Source of the DNA: Undibacterium sp.
Lineage (GTDB): Bacteria > Pseudomonadota > Gammaproteobacteria > Burkholderiales > Burkholderiaceae_D
Length of the DNA stretch: 64,000 bases
Assembly: GCF_030651495.1 (NCBI RefSeq)
Contig: NZ_JAUSFI010000110.1
Coordinates: 31,430 to 95,429, forward strand
Direction: 5' to 3'
The translations under genes were made by a program, and so were the position numbers. This document shows positions 52,497 to 61,378 of this stretch, piece after piece; position 1 is the first letter of the stretch, and each line of letters opens with the position of its first letter. The notes beneath the pieces are model-generated. The model was given only the letters and a program-made list of their open reading frames with translations. It was not told the DNA's origin and did not search any database.

Positions 52497-52527
52497 CGAC
52501 GGTGCAGTTTGCCGTCGGTTTTTTTTT
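52497..52527 (+). terminator. Rho-independent terminator after the EAL-HDOD gene
   Basis: The stem CGACGG (52497-52502) / CCGTCG (52512-52517) has a nine-base loop and is followed by nine T. It closes the cheR-to-HDOD unit. Confidence 0.85.
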
Positions 52528-52542
52528 GGCACTTTGTTTGCC
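52526..52542 (+). promoter_or_regulatory. Sigma-54-like -24/-12 element or dyad before flhB
   Basis: TTGGCAC-N5-TTGC has the GG-to-GC distance of 10 bp required for sigma-54 promoters. It partly overlaps the terminator T run and also reads as the dyad TTGGC-N9-GCCAA, so it may be another kind of binding site. It is about 270 bases before flhB. The rest of this 340-base gap shows no gene. Confidence 0.35.
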
Positions 52543-52813
52543 AAGCCTTCTGAGGTCGCACTTCAGATTTATCTATTGCTGTCCGCATACTTTCTTACGT
52601 TCCTTATTATTTTTATAAACTCACTCATGTTTAATTGCGTGATTTGGCGTCATTGTCGCTTTGAATACTTTTTTCTATTTTATTCATTTGAAATAGGGGG
52701 GGATTCCTCATTTGTTCATAGCATCTCAATTGTTCTATTTCGAGAATAATCATAGCTATAAATTTGCCAATGTACCGCGTTGATTATTTACTGAAAATGA
52801 ACAGGAGTTTGCA

Positions 52814-53965
52814 ATGGCCGAAGATAGTGATCTTGAAAAAACTGAACCCGCGTCATCCAAACGTTTGGAAGAGGCGCGCGAAGAGGGGGATGTTCCGCGT
52901 TCAAGAGAATTGTCTACCTGCACCATTTTATTGGCGGCGGGTTGGGCACTTTGGGTTTTTGGAGATGGGTTGATTCGACAAATGTCTCACTCGCTCGTAG
53001 CGGGATTGTCTTTAGAGCGCACTCTTGCTTATGATTCTGATATGTTGTTTGCTCGAATTGCCGCTAGTATTCAAGATGTATTATTGGCATTTTCACCTAT
53101 TGCAGGTTTGCTCTTAATTGTGGCTGTCGGATCTCCAGTGCTTATCGGCGGGTGGGTCTTTAGCGCCAAGGCTTTGCAACCAAATTTTTCCAGAATGAAC
53201 CCAATATCGGGGTTGGGTAACATGATATCGGCGAGAGCTGGTGTCGAACTAATTAAGGCGATCGTTAAAACAATTTTGGTTGGCAGTGTTGCCTTAATGG
53301 TTGTGTCTAATCAAAAAAATGCGATATTTGGGCTTGCACTTGAACCTTTGAGGCAGGGTAGTGCACATCTTGGCAATATGCTTGGTGTGTGTTTTTTATC
53401 AATAGTTGGTGCTTTAATTTTGATCGCATTAATTGATGCACCTTATCAAATGTGGCACTACGCGAATAAGCTGAAAATGACACATCAGGAAGTGGTTCAA
53501 GAATCTAAAGAGGCGAACGGCAATCCTCAGATTAAAGCAAAAATTCGTCAACAGCAAAGGGAGATGGCAAGGCGTCGTATGATGGCTGAAGTGCCTACTG
53601 CGGACGTGATTGTGACTAATCCTACTCATTTCGCTGTGGCTTTGAAATACAAAGAAGGTGGTTTTGGCGCCCCTAGAGTGGTTGCTAAAGGTGCAGATGT
53701 CGTCGCGGCAAAAATTCGTGAGTTGGCCGCTGAAAATAATATTCCTTTGTTGGAAGCTCCGCCACTTGCTCGTGCCCTGTACAAGCATACAGAGCTTGGA
53801 GATGAAATACCTGAAACCCTGTATGCCGCGGTAGCGGAAGTGCTGGCTTATGTGTTTCAGTTACGCGGTTTTCGCCAACATGGTGGTATTCGACCTACCG
53901 AACCATCTGATCTGTATGTGCCTCCAGAGTTAGATCCAAATAATCAGGTTGGAGCCGCAGTATGA
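52814..53965 (+). CDS. flhB: Flagellar export switch protein FlhB
   Basis: FlhB is part of the flagellar type III export gate and sets substrate order. Four membrane helices lie in the first 210 residues. The cytoplasmic domain self-cleaves between Asn269 and Pro270 in VTNPTHFAVALKY. The protein has 383 residues. CAGGAG lies before the ATG. Its end overlaps flhA by four bases. Confidence 0.96.
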   Translation: MAEDSDLEKTEPASSKRLEEAREEGDVPRSRELSTCTILLAAGWALWVFGDGLIRQMSHSLVAGLSLERTLAYDSDMLFARIAASIQDVLLAFSPIAGLLLIVAVGSPVLIGGWVFSAKALQPNFSRMNPISGLGNMISARAGVELIKAIVKTILVGSVALMVVSNQKNAIFGLALEPLRQGSAHLGNMLGVCFLSIVGALILIALIDAPYQMWHYANKLKMTHQEVVQESKEANGNPQIKAKIRQQQREMARRRMMAEVPTADVIVTNPTHFAVALKYKEGGFGAPRVVAKGADVVAAKIRELAAENNIPLLEAPPLARALYKHTELGDEIPETLYAAVAEVLAYVFQLRGFRQHGGIRPTEPSDLYVPPELDPNNQVGAAV

Positions 53966-56052
53966 ATAGTTTGAAATTACCCAGTTGGATAAGTGGCATG
54001 GCCAGTAAGGCGCTTGCGGCTCCAATATTAATCATTATGATGCTGGCAATGATGATCTTGCCTTTGCCGGGCTTCGTGCTAGATGTATTTTTTAGTTTTA
54101 ATATTGCGTTAGCAATTATAGTTTTGCTAACAAGTTTGTACACTGTAAAACCCCTTGACTTCATGGTATTCCCAACGGTGTTGTTGGTCAGCACGATGTT
54201 GCGCTTATCTTTAAACGTAGCATCGACTAGGGTTGTGCTGACAGAGGGGCATACTGGCCCAGATGCTGCTGGTAAAGTGATTGAAGCATTTGGTCATTTT
54301 TTGATTGGTGGTAACTATACGGTAGGTATCGTAGTGTTTATTATTCTGACGATTATAAATTTTACGGTTGTTACCAAAGGTGCAGGGCGTATTGCCGAAG
54401 TTGGGGCGCGCTTTGCATTGGATGCAATGCCGGGTAAGCAAATGGCGATTGATGCGGATTTGAACGCTGGCCTGATCGCGGAGCAAGAGGCGCGTCGTCG
54501 GCGCACTGAAGTGGCACAGGAAGCAGAGTTTTATGGAGCGATGGATGGTGCTAGTAAATATGTAAGAGGTGATGCTGTGGCAGGAATTTTGGTAACGATC
54601 ATCAATATGATCGGTGGCCTAATTGTAGGTGTCGTTCAGCATGATCTTGAGTTTGCCACAGCCTTAAAAACCTATACCTTGCTTGCGATTGGCGATGGCC
54701 TTGTTGCACAGATTCCTTCTTTAATTATCTCAACAGCAGCTGGTGTTGTGGTGTCGAGAGTGGCAAGTGATCAGGATATTGGTGGACAATTGATCGGACA
54801 GTTATTTGCCAAGCCTCAAGTGCTTCAGATTACTGCAGTGATCATTGGGGGGATGGGGATCATTCCTGGAATGCCTCATATTGCTTTCATTTTGTTAGCA
54901 GCAATTTTGGGTGGCGGTGGTTATTTGCTAACAAAAAAATCTCAGGCTGAAATTTCTGACGAAACCAAAAAAGAAACAGAGGTTCAAACGTCAGCGCCAG
55001 AGATGGAAGAGGCAACTTGGCAAGATATTTTGCCTGTGGATACATTGGGATTGGAAGTCGGTTACCGCCTTATCCCTTTGGTTGATAAGGCTCAAGGCGG
55101 AGAGTTGCTAAAAAGGATTAAAGGTATACGCAAAAAATTTGCACAAGAAGTAGGATTTCTTTCTCCGCCTGTGCATATCCGTGACAATCTTGAATTAAAG
55201 CCATCAGCCTATAGAATTACTCTCAAAGGTGTCGATGTTGGTACAGGAGAGGCAAACACAGGTCAGTATCTTGCCATTGATCCTGGTATGGTATCTGGTA
55301 CCTTGCCCGGCGTGCTTACAACAGATCCCGCATTTGGTTTGCCTGCTGTCTGGATTGATTCGAGTATGCGCGAACAGGCGCAGTCGATGGGTTACACCGT
55401 AGTTGATGCGGGTACTGTGATTGCGACTCATTTAAATCATTTAATCACTACACATGCGGCAGAATTACTCGGCCGTCATGAGGTTCAGCAACTGATTGAT
55501 CACTTGGCAAAAGATACGCCCAAACTGATAGAAGATTTGGTACCGAAAATATTACCATTGTCAATTTTGCAAAAAGTTTTGCAAAATCTTTTAATAGAAG
55601 GTGTGCATATTCGAGATATGCGGACCATCATTGAAACGCTCTCTGAATATGCAATGCAAACTCAGGATGCTAGCGAACTCACGGCTCAGGTACGTATCGC
55701 GCTGGGAAGATCTATCGTGCAACAAATTTTCCCTTCGGGTAATGAACTCACAGTCATGACGTTAGATAATCGACTTGAACGGTTGCTGATGCAAGCATTG
55801 CAAACCAGTGGCCCAGATGGGACGGGAATAGAACCGGGGCTCGCTGATACCTTAGCAAGTCAGACCGAGGCTGCGGCGCAACATCAAGAACAAATGGGAT
55901 TGACTCCTGTGTTGTTAGTACCTGGCCCTCTACGCGCTTTGTTATCTCGTTTTCTGAGACGAACTTTGCCGCAATTAAAAGTGCTGTCGCATGCAGAATT
56001 ACCAGAAACAAAAACAATTAGAGTTACTAGCCTGGTTGGAGGGCAATTATGA
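53962..56052 (+). CDS. flhA: Flagellar export gate protein FlhA
   Basis: FlhA is the nonameric export gate that receives substrates and chaperones. The N-terminal membrane part has about eight helices and the conserved cytoplasmic loop GAGRIAEVGARFALDAMPGK. The large cytoplasmic domain starts near residue 350. At 696 residues it is full length. It overlaps both flhB and flhF by four bases, so translation is coupled. Confidence 0.97.
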   Translation: MNSLKLPSWISGMASKALAAPILIIMMLAMMILPLPGFVLDVFFSFNIALAIIVLLTSLYTVKPLDFMVFPTVLLVSTMLRLSLNVASTRVVLTEGHTGPDAAGKVIEAFGHFLIGGNYTVGIVVFIILTIINFTVVTKGAGRIAEVGARFALDAMPGKQMAIDADLNAGLIAEQEARRRRTEVAQEAEFYGAMDGASKYVRGDAVAGILVTIINMIGGLIVGVVQHDLEFATALKTYTLLAIGDGLVAQIPSLIISTAAGVVVSRVASDQDIGGQLIGQLFAKPQVLQITAVIIGGMGIIPGMPHIAFILLAAILGGGGYLLTKKSQAEISDETKKETEVQTSAPEMEEATWQDILPVDTLGLEVGYRLIPLVDKAQGGELLKRIKGIRKKFAQEVGFLSPPVHIRDNLELKPSAYRITLKGVDVGTGEANTGQYLAIDPGMVSGTLPGVLTTDPAFGLPAVWIDSSMREQAQSMGYTVVDAGTVIATHLNHLITTHAAELLGRHEVQQLIDHLAKDTPKLIEDLVPKILPLSILQKVLQNLLIEGVHIRDMRTIIETLSEYAMQTQDASELTAQVRIALGRSIVQQIFPSGNELTVMTLDNRLERLLMQALQTSGPDGTGIEPGLADTLASQTEAAAQHQEQMGLTPVLLVPGPLRALLSRFLRRTLPQLKVLSHAELPETKTIRVTSLVGGQL

Positions 56053-57314
56053 ACGTTAGAAAATTTTCGGCAAATACGTCGCGCGAGGCGATCCGTATGT
56101 TGCGTGACGCACTTGGGTCGGATGCGGTCATCTTATCCAATCGTATAGTGGATGGGAAGGTGGAGATTTTGGCTATGGCAGATGAAGCGATCAGCTCTAT
56201 CACCACACCTTCTAACGACATGGGCCCAATTTCAGATACGCCTAAGTTTACTCCTAGAATTAATTCTGATTTTGAAGGCAGTACTGATCCTGTTGGCGCA
56301 GGCCCATCTTTTGGGGGCGGAAGTATAAATCCTCATGATATGTCAGCGGTGATGAATGAAATTCGCTCGATGAGGGGAATGCTTGAAGGTCAATTAGCGG
56401 AACTTTCTTGGGCGAATACACAAACACGTCAGCCACAAAAGGTTGAAATTATGAAAGAAATGCTGGCTGCAGGCTTTAGCGCAAGTTTGTCGCGGTATCT
56501 GGTTGATAAATTACCAGCGGCCGAGCTCGTATCAAATGGCATGAACTGGATCAAATCAATACTAACCAATAATTTATCGACGATCAGCAATGAAAGCGAA
56601 ATTTTGGAGAAGGGTGGAGTTTATGCTTTAGTTGGTCCAACTGGAGTTGGTAAAACAACAACTACGGCGAAATTGGCGGCACGTTGTGTCATGCGCCATG
56701 GGCCTGCTAAATTAGCGTTGATTACTACAGATGGCTACCGTATTGGCGGATATGAGCAGCTTCGTATATATGGGAAAATTCTGGGTGTAATGGTGCATTC
56801 AGTTAAGGATGAAGCTGATCTACGCATTGCTTTGTCTGAACTAAAGAATAAACATACTGTTTTGATTGATACTGTTGGTGTTAGTCAGCGCGACAAGATG
56901 GTGACTGAACAAGTAGCGATGCTGTCGGGGGCCGATGCCAATGTTAAGCGCTTACTTTGCATCAATGCTACATCAACGGGTGAAACACTTAGTGAAGTTG
57001 TTCGTGCGTATCAAGGAAATGGTTTAGCTGGCTGTATTTTGACCAAGCTTGATGAGGCGGCAACCATCGGTGGTGCACTGGATATCGCTATTCGTCAAAA
57101 ATTAAATGTTTATTATGTTGCTAGCGGTCAGCGTGTCCCGGAAGATCTTCATGTCGCTAATAAGCAGCATTTGGTGGATCGCGCATTTAAGCTAAAACGT
57201 GAAACGGCTGCTTTCAAGTTTCAGGATGATGAGTTGCCTATTTTGATGGCTAGTGCCGCCAGATATGGCGACAGCCAGGTGATTCGCAACATGATGGAGG
57301 TGTCTCTTGGCTAA
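56049..57314 (+). CDS. flhF: Flagellar placement GTPase FlhF
   Basis: FlhF is an SRP-type GTPase that places the flagellum, usually at a pole. The N-terminal basic domain starts MNVRKFSANTSREAIRML. The NG domain has ALVGPTGVGKTTTTAKLAA, TDGYRIGGYEQLRIY, LIDTVGVSQRD and TKLDEAATIG. The 421-residue length fits. Its end overlaps flhG by eight bases. Confidence 0.95.
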   Translation: MNVRKFSANTSREAIRMLRDALGSDAVILSNRIVDGKVEILAMADEAISSITTPSNDMGPISDTPKFTPRINSDFEGSTDPVGAGPSFGGGSINPHDMSAVMNEIRSMRGMLEGQLAELSWANTQTRQPQKVEIMKEMLAAGFSASLSRYLVDKLPAAELVSNGMNWIKSILTNNLSTISNESEILEKGGVYALVGPTGVGKTTTTAKLAARCVMRHGPAKLALITTDGYRIGGYEQLRIYGKILGVMVHSVKDEADLRIALSELKNKHTVLIDTVGVSQRDKMVTEQVAMLSGADANVKRLLCINATSTGETLSEVVRAYQGNGLAGCILTKLDEAATIGGALDIAIRQKLNVYYVASGQRVPEDLHVANKQHLVDRAFKLKRETAAFKFQDDELPILMASAARYGDSQVIRNMMEVSLG

Positions 57315-58149
57315 TTTTGATCAAGCGGAGGGTTTACGTCGCATGCTTGAAGGGCCCAAACCAAGGGTATTGACTTTTTTGTCAGCATTACATGAAAATG
57401 AAAAAAGCGGAATGCTGATTAACTTGGGTGTATCGCTCGCTAGGCAGGGGCAGCAAGTATTAATGGTCGATGCAAGATCTTCACAGAACAGCATAGGCGC
57501 ATGGTTGAATGCAAATGCTGATCAGACCTTGTTGGATGTTGCTCGACAACAGCGTACAATGCAAGATGCGATAAAAATAATATCATCAGGATTTTCGATT
57601 ACGATGCTGTCAAAGTATGCAACGGCTTCAACCAGTCTCCCTGCTGAAAATTTTCGACGCTTATCGCGCGTATTTGATGTGGCAGTAAATCGCTCAGATG
57701 TGGTGATTGTTGACAGTGAAATAGATCTGAATGATGCATTTCCTCTCGCTTCTTTGGATGAAAGCGAGATAGTTATGCAAGTGTCAGCCAATCCAACCAC
57801 GATTAAAACAGCATATGGCTTGATTAAACGTGTGAACAATAGAATTGGTCGGCGTTCCTATGGAATCTTGGTGTCCGGTTCGACGGAAAAAGAAGCAAGA
57901 CTAATCTATACTAATATGGCTCAAGCTGCAAGTCGATATCTTGCAGTACCATTGCATTTTGTTGGCTACGTGCCAGAAGATGACCATATGAAAAAAGCAG
58001 CTTACTTGGGACGCTCTGTAATAGACGCTTTTCCTTTGGCAGGAGCATCTTTGGCTTTTTCTCGTTTAGCTGAACACTTTTCACTGGCTGCGCGATCAAC
58101 TTTTGGTTTACAAAAAATTCCTAATCTAGGTGTTCGCCTAGAAATATAA
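57307..58149 (+). CDS. flhG: FlhG/FleN-like MinD-family protein with lost Walker A
   Basis: FlhG normally controls flagellar number as a MinD-type ATPase partner of FlhF. The start FDQAEGLRRML fits FlhG. However, the usual GKGGVGKT loop reads SALHENEKSGM, and the second motif reads VDSEIDL instead of an aspartate-glycine form. ATP binding is therefore doubtful. The C-terminal half (PTTIKTAYGLIKRVNNR, VPEDDHMKKAAYLGR) is well kept. The protein has 280 residues. The position between flhF and fliA supports the name. Confidence 0.88.
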   Translation: MANFDQAEGLRRMLEGPKPRVLTFLSALHENEKSGMLINLGVSLARQGQQVLMVDARSSQNSIGAWLNANADQTLLDVARQQRTMQDAIKIISSGFSITMLSKYATASTSLPAENFRRLSRVFDVAVNRSDVVIVDSEIDLNDAFPLASLDESEIVMQVSANPTTIKTAYGLIKRVNNRIGRRSYGILVSGSTEKEARLIYTNMAQAASRYLAVPLHFVGYVPEDDHMKKAAYLGRSVIDAFPLAGASLAFSRLAEHFSLAARSTFGLQKIPNLGVRLEI

Positions 58150-58155
58150 ATACTT

Positions 58156-58887
58156 ATGTACACCGCCAGCGGAAAATCGGATAAAAATTCATTACTTAGG
58201 GAGCATGCTCCCCTTGTTAAACGCCTGGCTTTCCAGTTAAAAGCTAGGTTGCCGCCCAGCGTAGAGGTAGATGATCTTGTACAGGCCGGTATGATAGGCT
58301 TGCTTGATGCCGTCAACCGATACGAAGATAATCATGGTGCTCAATTTGAAACATATGCAGTTCAGCGCATACGCGGTGCAATGCTAGATGAGTTACGCAG
58401 TAGTGACTGGTTGCCTCGTGGAGTGCGCCAAAACATGCGAAAAATTGAAAATGCCATGAATTTGTTGCAACAAAAACTTGGTCGCGCGCCAATGGAGACT
58501 GAGGTTGCCAAGCATCTCAAATTATCTCTTTTGGATTATCAGGAGTTACTAGGAGAAAGTGGTGGACATCAATTAGTCTACTATGAAGATTTTCATGATG
58601 CTGATACCAAGGAACATTTCCTCGATCATTATTCTTCAGATCAGTCGGGAGATCCGCTTCAAAATTTATTGCATGGGGATTTTCGTGATGCCGTCATTGA
58701 TGCGATCAATAGTTTACCTGAACGGGAAAAACTCTTGATGGGATTGTATTATGAGCAGGAACTGAATCTGAAAGAAATTGGTGCAGTTATGGGAGTATCT
58801 GAATCTAGGGTGTCGCAACTTCACAGTCAAGCAGTAGCCCGACTTAGGGTATCTTTACGGGAGAGAGCGTGGACTGGGCTAGCTTAG
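58156..58887 (+). CDS. fliA: Flagellar sigma factor FliA (sigma-28)
   Basis: FliA directs late flagellar and chemotaxis transcription and is held inactive by FlgM. Region 2 reads VDDLVQAGMIGLLDAVNRYED and region 4 reads LNLKEIGAVMGVSESRVSQLHSQ. The 243-residue length is standard. Its end overlaps motC by 19 bases. Three FliA-type promoter sequences are visible in this window. Confidence 0.97.
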   Translation: MYTASGKSDKNSLLREHAPLVKRLAFQLKARLPPSVEVDDLVQAGMIGLLDAVNRYEDNHGAQFETYAVQRIRGAMLDELRSSDWLPRGVRQNMRKIENAMNLLQQKLGRAPMETEVAKHLKLSLLDYQELLGESGGHQLVYYEDFHDADTKEHFLDHYSSDQSGDPLQNLLHGDFRDAVIDAINSLPEREKLLMGLYYEQELNLKEIGAVMGVSESRVSQLHSQAVARLRVSLRERAWTGLA

Positions 58888-59609
58888 TAGGATTAGTACT
58901 TATAATTTTTGGTATTGTATTCGGACAGGCGTTGGAGGGGGGGCGACTCTCATCGTTAGTTCAACCAGCAGCATTCGTTATTGTTGTGGTTGGCACTATT
59001 GGTGCTGTACTGCTGCAAAGCCGTATGCCTATTTTTATCCGTGGCTTACGGATGATAAAGTGGATCGTATCCATGCCAGAAGACACCAGTAAAAAAAATG
59101 TTCAAGATGCGTTGATCTGGAGCGTAGTTGCTCGTCGAGAGGGCTTTCTTAGTCTCGAACGGTATATGGAGTCTTCCAAGGATCCATTCATCGGGAAAGG
59201 TTTACGTTTGGTTATTGACGGTATCGATCCATCGCGATTAAAAGAAATTCTTGATGTTGATATTTCTTTTTATGAAATGGAGCAACGTCAAGCTATTAGA
59301 ATTTGGGACGCGGCAGGGGGATATTCTCCGACTATTGGTATTTTGGGTGCAGTCTTGGGATTGATTCACGTTATGGAGAATCTCACTGATCCTAGTAAAC
59401 TCGGCAATGGTATCGCAGTTGCTTTTGTAGCGACAATATATGGCGTAGGTTTGGCCAATTTATTTTTTCTTCCTGTCGGTAATAAGCTTAAAGAAATAGT
59501 TGGTCGCGAAGTTGTTCGCAGGGAAATGTTGGCAGATATTTTTTACAGTATTGCTCAAGGTGATAGTCCGCGCATTGTTGAGGAACGACTGTCAAATCAT
59601 AAGCACTGA
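58869..59609 (+). CDS. motC: Second stator subunit MotC (MotA family)
   Basis: The 246-residue MotA/TolQ/ExbB-type protein starts with a membrane helix (LVGLVLIIFGIVFGQALEGG). A later pair includes YSPTIGILGAVLGLIHVMENL and GIAVAFVATIYGVGLANLFF. It forms a second stator with MotD, as in Pseudomonas MotCD. The start is GTG 58869 inside the fliA end, so translation is coupled. Confidence 0.9.
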   Translation: MDWASLVGLVLIIFGIVFGQALEGGRLSSLVQPAAFVIVVVGTIGAVLLQSRMPIFIRGLRMIKWIVSMPEDTSKKNVQDALIWSVVARREGFLSLERYMESSKDPFIGKGLRLVIDGIDPSRLKEILDVDISFYEMEQRQAIRIWDAAGGYSPTIGILGAVLGLIHVMENLTDPSKLGNGIAVAFVATIYGVGLANLFFLPVGNKLKEIVGREVVRREMLADIFYSIAQGDSPRIVEERLSNHKH

Positions 59610-59619
59610 TCTAAAAAAT

Positions 59620-60411
59620 ATGGCAAGAAAAAAATATTACGAAGAACCCGATAACCATGATAGATGGTTGGTGTCTTACGCTGATTTTATGACCTTGCTG
59701 TTTGCTTTTTTTGTGGTGATGTACGCCATATCCTCACTCAATGAAGGTAAATACCGCGTTCTCTCGAATTCATTAACAGGCGCATTTGGAAGTGCATTGA
59801 TTCCATCAGGAAAAATTACTAATGTTCCCTCAGAAAAACCAATAAAACTAGATCCCCTACCGATGGTGAAGCAAAAAAATGCAGAGCCATTACGTAGGGA
59901 GCGAGAGCAAATGACGGGAATGGCGCGGGATATTCTCTCGGTTCTTGAGCCTTTGGTACGAGAGGGTAAGGTCAGGGTTACTCAGACTAGCCGAGGTATA
60001 GCTATTGAGATTAATGCGAGTGTCTTATTCGCGCCAGGAGATGCAAAATTAAATGAAGACTCAAATTTAGCGCTTAAAGCTATCGCATCAGTATTAAAAA
60101 CTGATAATCATGCTATTCAGGTAGAAGGATTTACCGATATTCTTCCTATTAAAAACTCTATTTTCCCGTCAAATTGGGAGTTATCTGCTGTTCGTGCTAG
60201 TACCGTGGTACGACTATTTACGGAAAATGGTGTCGATGAAAATCGCATGACCGCAGTGGGGCAGGGACCTAAATTACCTGTTGGGTCCAATGAAACACTT
60301 GAAGGAAGAGCTAGAAATCGACGGGTAACGGTAACAATTCTTGCGATGTTGCCAGAGCAGGTGGTTGAAGTACCAGTTAATTCTATTAATAAGAAAGACG
60401 TTTCGAATTAA
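59620..60411 (+). CDS. motD: Second stator subunit MotD (MotB family)
   Basis: The 263-residue protein starts MARKKYYEEPDNHDRWLVSY. Its single membrane helix YADFMTLLFAFFVVMYAIS holds the proton-carrying Asp. The C-terminal OmpA-like domain has IQVEGFTDILPI and NWELSAVRASTVVRLF. The frame is open from 59500 but ATG 59620 is the natural start after motC. It is the partner of MotC. Confidence 0.92.
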   Translation: MARKKYYEEPDNHDRWLVSYADFMTLLFAFFVVMYAISSLNEGKYRVLSNSLTGAFGSALIPSGKITNVPSEKPIKLDPLPMVKQKNAEPLRREREQMTGMARDILSVLEPLVREGKVRVTQTSRGIAIEINASVLFAPGDAKLNEDSNLALKAIASVLKTDNHAIQVEGFTDILPIKNSIFPSNWELSAVRASTVVRLFTENGVDENRMTAVGQGPKLPVGSNETLEGRARNRRVTVTILAMLPEQVVEVPVNSINKKDVSN

Positions 60412-60464
60412 TCTAGCTTTGGTATTTTGATTTTTTGTAAATAGACTTCGTCGAGTGACTGAAG

Positions 60465-60953
60465 TTAACCAATAACAAATCCGCGTCCTGACAAGTTGCT
60501 ATTTGTTGATTGGCCGTTGGGGCCATACATTGAGCCAGCAGGGTTATTCTGTTGGAGTATATTGAGTGCGCTCTGATTTTTGGTCAATTGACGGTTAATT
60601 AATATTCCGTTGGCACGATTACTTTCTTTTGCTTGTTCTGAAATTTGCAATAAATTTCCCCAGTATTCTGCAGCCAAAATTTCTGTTGACGGGTGTGACA
60701 GATAATCTTGCATCCCTTTTGCATCGGAAGAGTAGCCAAGTTGAATCAGATAGGCATTACGCTTTTTTTCTAATTCTGCCAGAAGTGTAATCCGTCGGCT
60801 TTTTTCTTGAGTCAGTTCGCCCAATTTCTCGACATTACCATCGATAAGTGACGCCTGTTCTGCCTTCAGTAATTCAGCCAAAGATAGCATCGCATCAACT
60901 TCTTCTTGCAAGCACTCATGCAATTTTGGCAAACTGAAGTTTGTCAGGCTCAT
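60465..60953 (-). CDS. flgN: Flagellar export chaperone FlgN
   Basis: FlgN is the cytoplasmic chaperone for the hook-filament junction proteins FlgK and FlgL. It has 162 residues and is helical, with LPKLHECLQEEVDAMLSLAELL at the start and heptad-like helices to about residue 110. The glycine- and asparagine-rich tail contains PAGSMYGPNGQS. It lies two bases after flgM on the same strand, the standard flgMN pair. Confidence 0.9.
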   Translation of the reverse strand: MSLTNFSLPKLHECLQEEVDAMLSLAELLKAEQASLIDGNVEKLGELTQEKSRRITLLAELEKKRNAYLIQLGYSSDAKGMQDYLSHPSTEILAAEYWGNLLQISEQAKESNRANGILINRQLTKNQSALNILQQNNPAGSMYGPNGQSTNSNLSGRGFVIG

Positions 60954-60955
60954 GA

Positions 60956-61264
60956 TTATCGTTTTCTGGCGTTGAGTAAATCTTTAACGGTTTCTAGAAG
61001 TCCATCAGCTACTTTTTCCGCATTCACTTGAAAACGACCTTCAGAAATCGCTAGTTTGATTTCTTCTACCTTTTTAGTCGCAAATACTGCCCCCCCAGCT
61101 TGGGTGTTTTGCAGAGCTTGTAATTGCGTAGAAAGAGAAGAAATCTGTACACTATGTGAAGGTGTAGTAGCAACTTCCGCCTTCTCTGGAGATTTCTCTG
61201 TACGTGTTTGCGTTGGACTTGCAGGAAGTCCAGCGGCCTTGTTTAGTGCGTCATCGATTTTCAC
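60956..61264 (-). CDS. flgM: Anti-sigma-28 factor FlgM
   Basis: FlgM binds FliA until it is exported through the finished hook. The 102-residue protein starts VKIDDALNKAAGLPASP, and its conserved C-terminal sigma-binding helices read VEEIKLAISEGRFQVNAEKVADGL. GTG 61264 is preferred: GAGG stands eight bases before it, while ATG 61297 lies only about five bases after the expected start of transcription from the sigma-28 promoter. The FliA promoter upstream would make a feedback loop. Confidence 0.88.
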   Translation of the reverse strand: MKIDDALNKAAGLPASPTQTRTEKSPEKAEVATTPSHSVQISSLSTQLQALQNTQAGGAVFATKKVEEIKLAISEGRFQVNAEKVADGLLETVKDLLNARKR

Positions 61265-61308
61265 AGCAGTACCCTCAATGGTGGTATTTATATACATCTA
61301 CATACTGT

Positions 61309-61335
61309 ATATCGGCTGCGTTATTTTAAACTTTA
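61309..61335 (-). promoter_or_regulatory. Sigma-28 (FliA) promoter of flgMN
   Basis: On the minus strand TAAAGTTT-N11-GCCGATAT matches the FliA consensus at 15 of 16 positions with exact 11-base spacing. The transcript would start near 61302. Confidence 0.88.
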
Positions 61336-61378
61336 ATATTGCTCGAAGAAATATTTTATCAACTTATCATTGCAGCCA

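Noticed and set aside
52534..52749. 71-codon frame between the HDOD gene and flhB
   Set aside because: It has no ribosome-binding site, starts within the terminator/sigma-54-like area and has a composition expected from AT-rich non-coding DNA.
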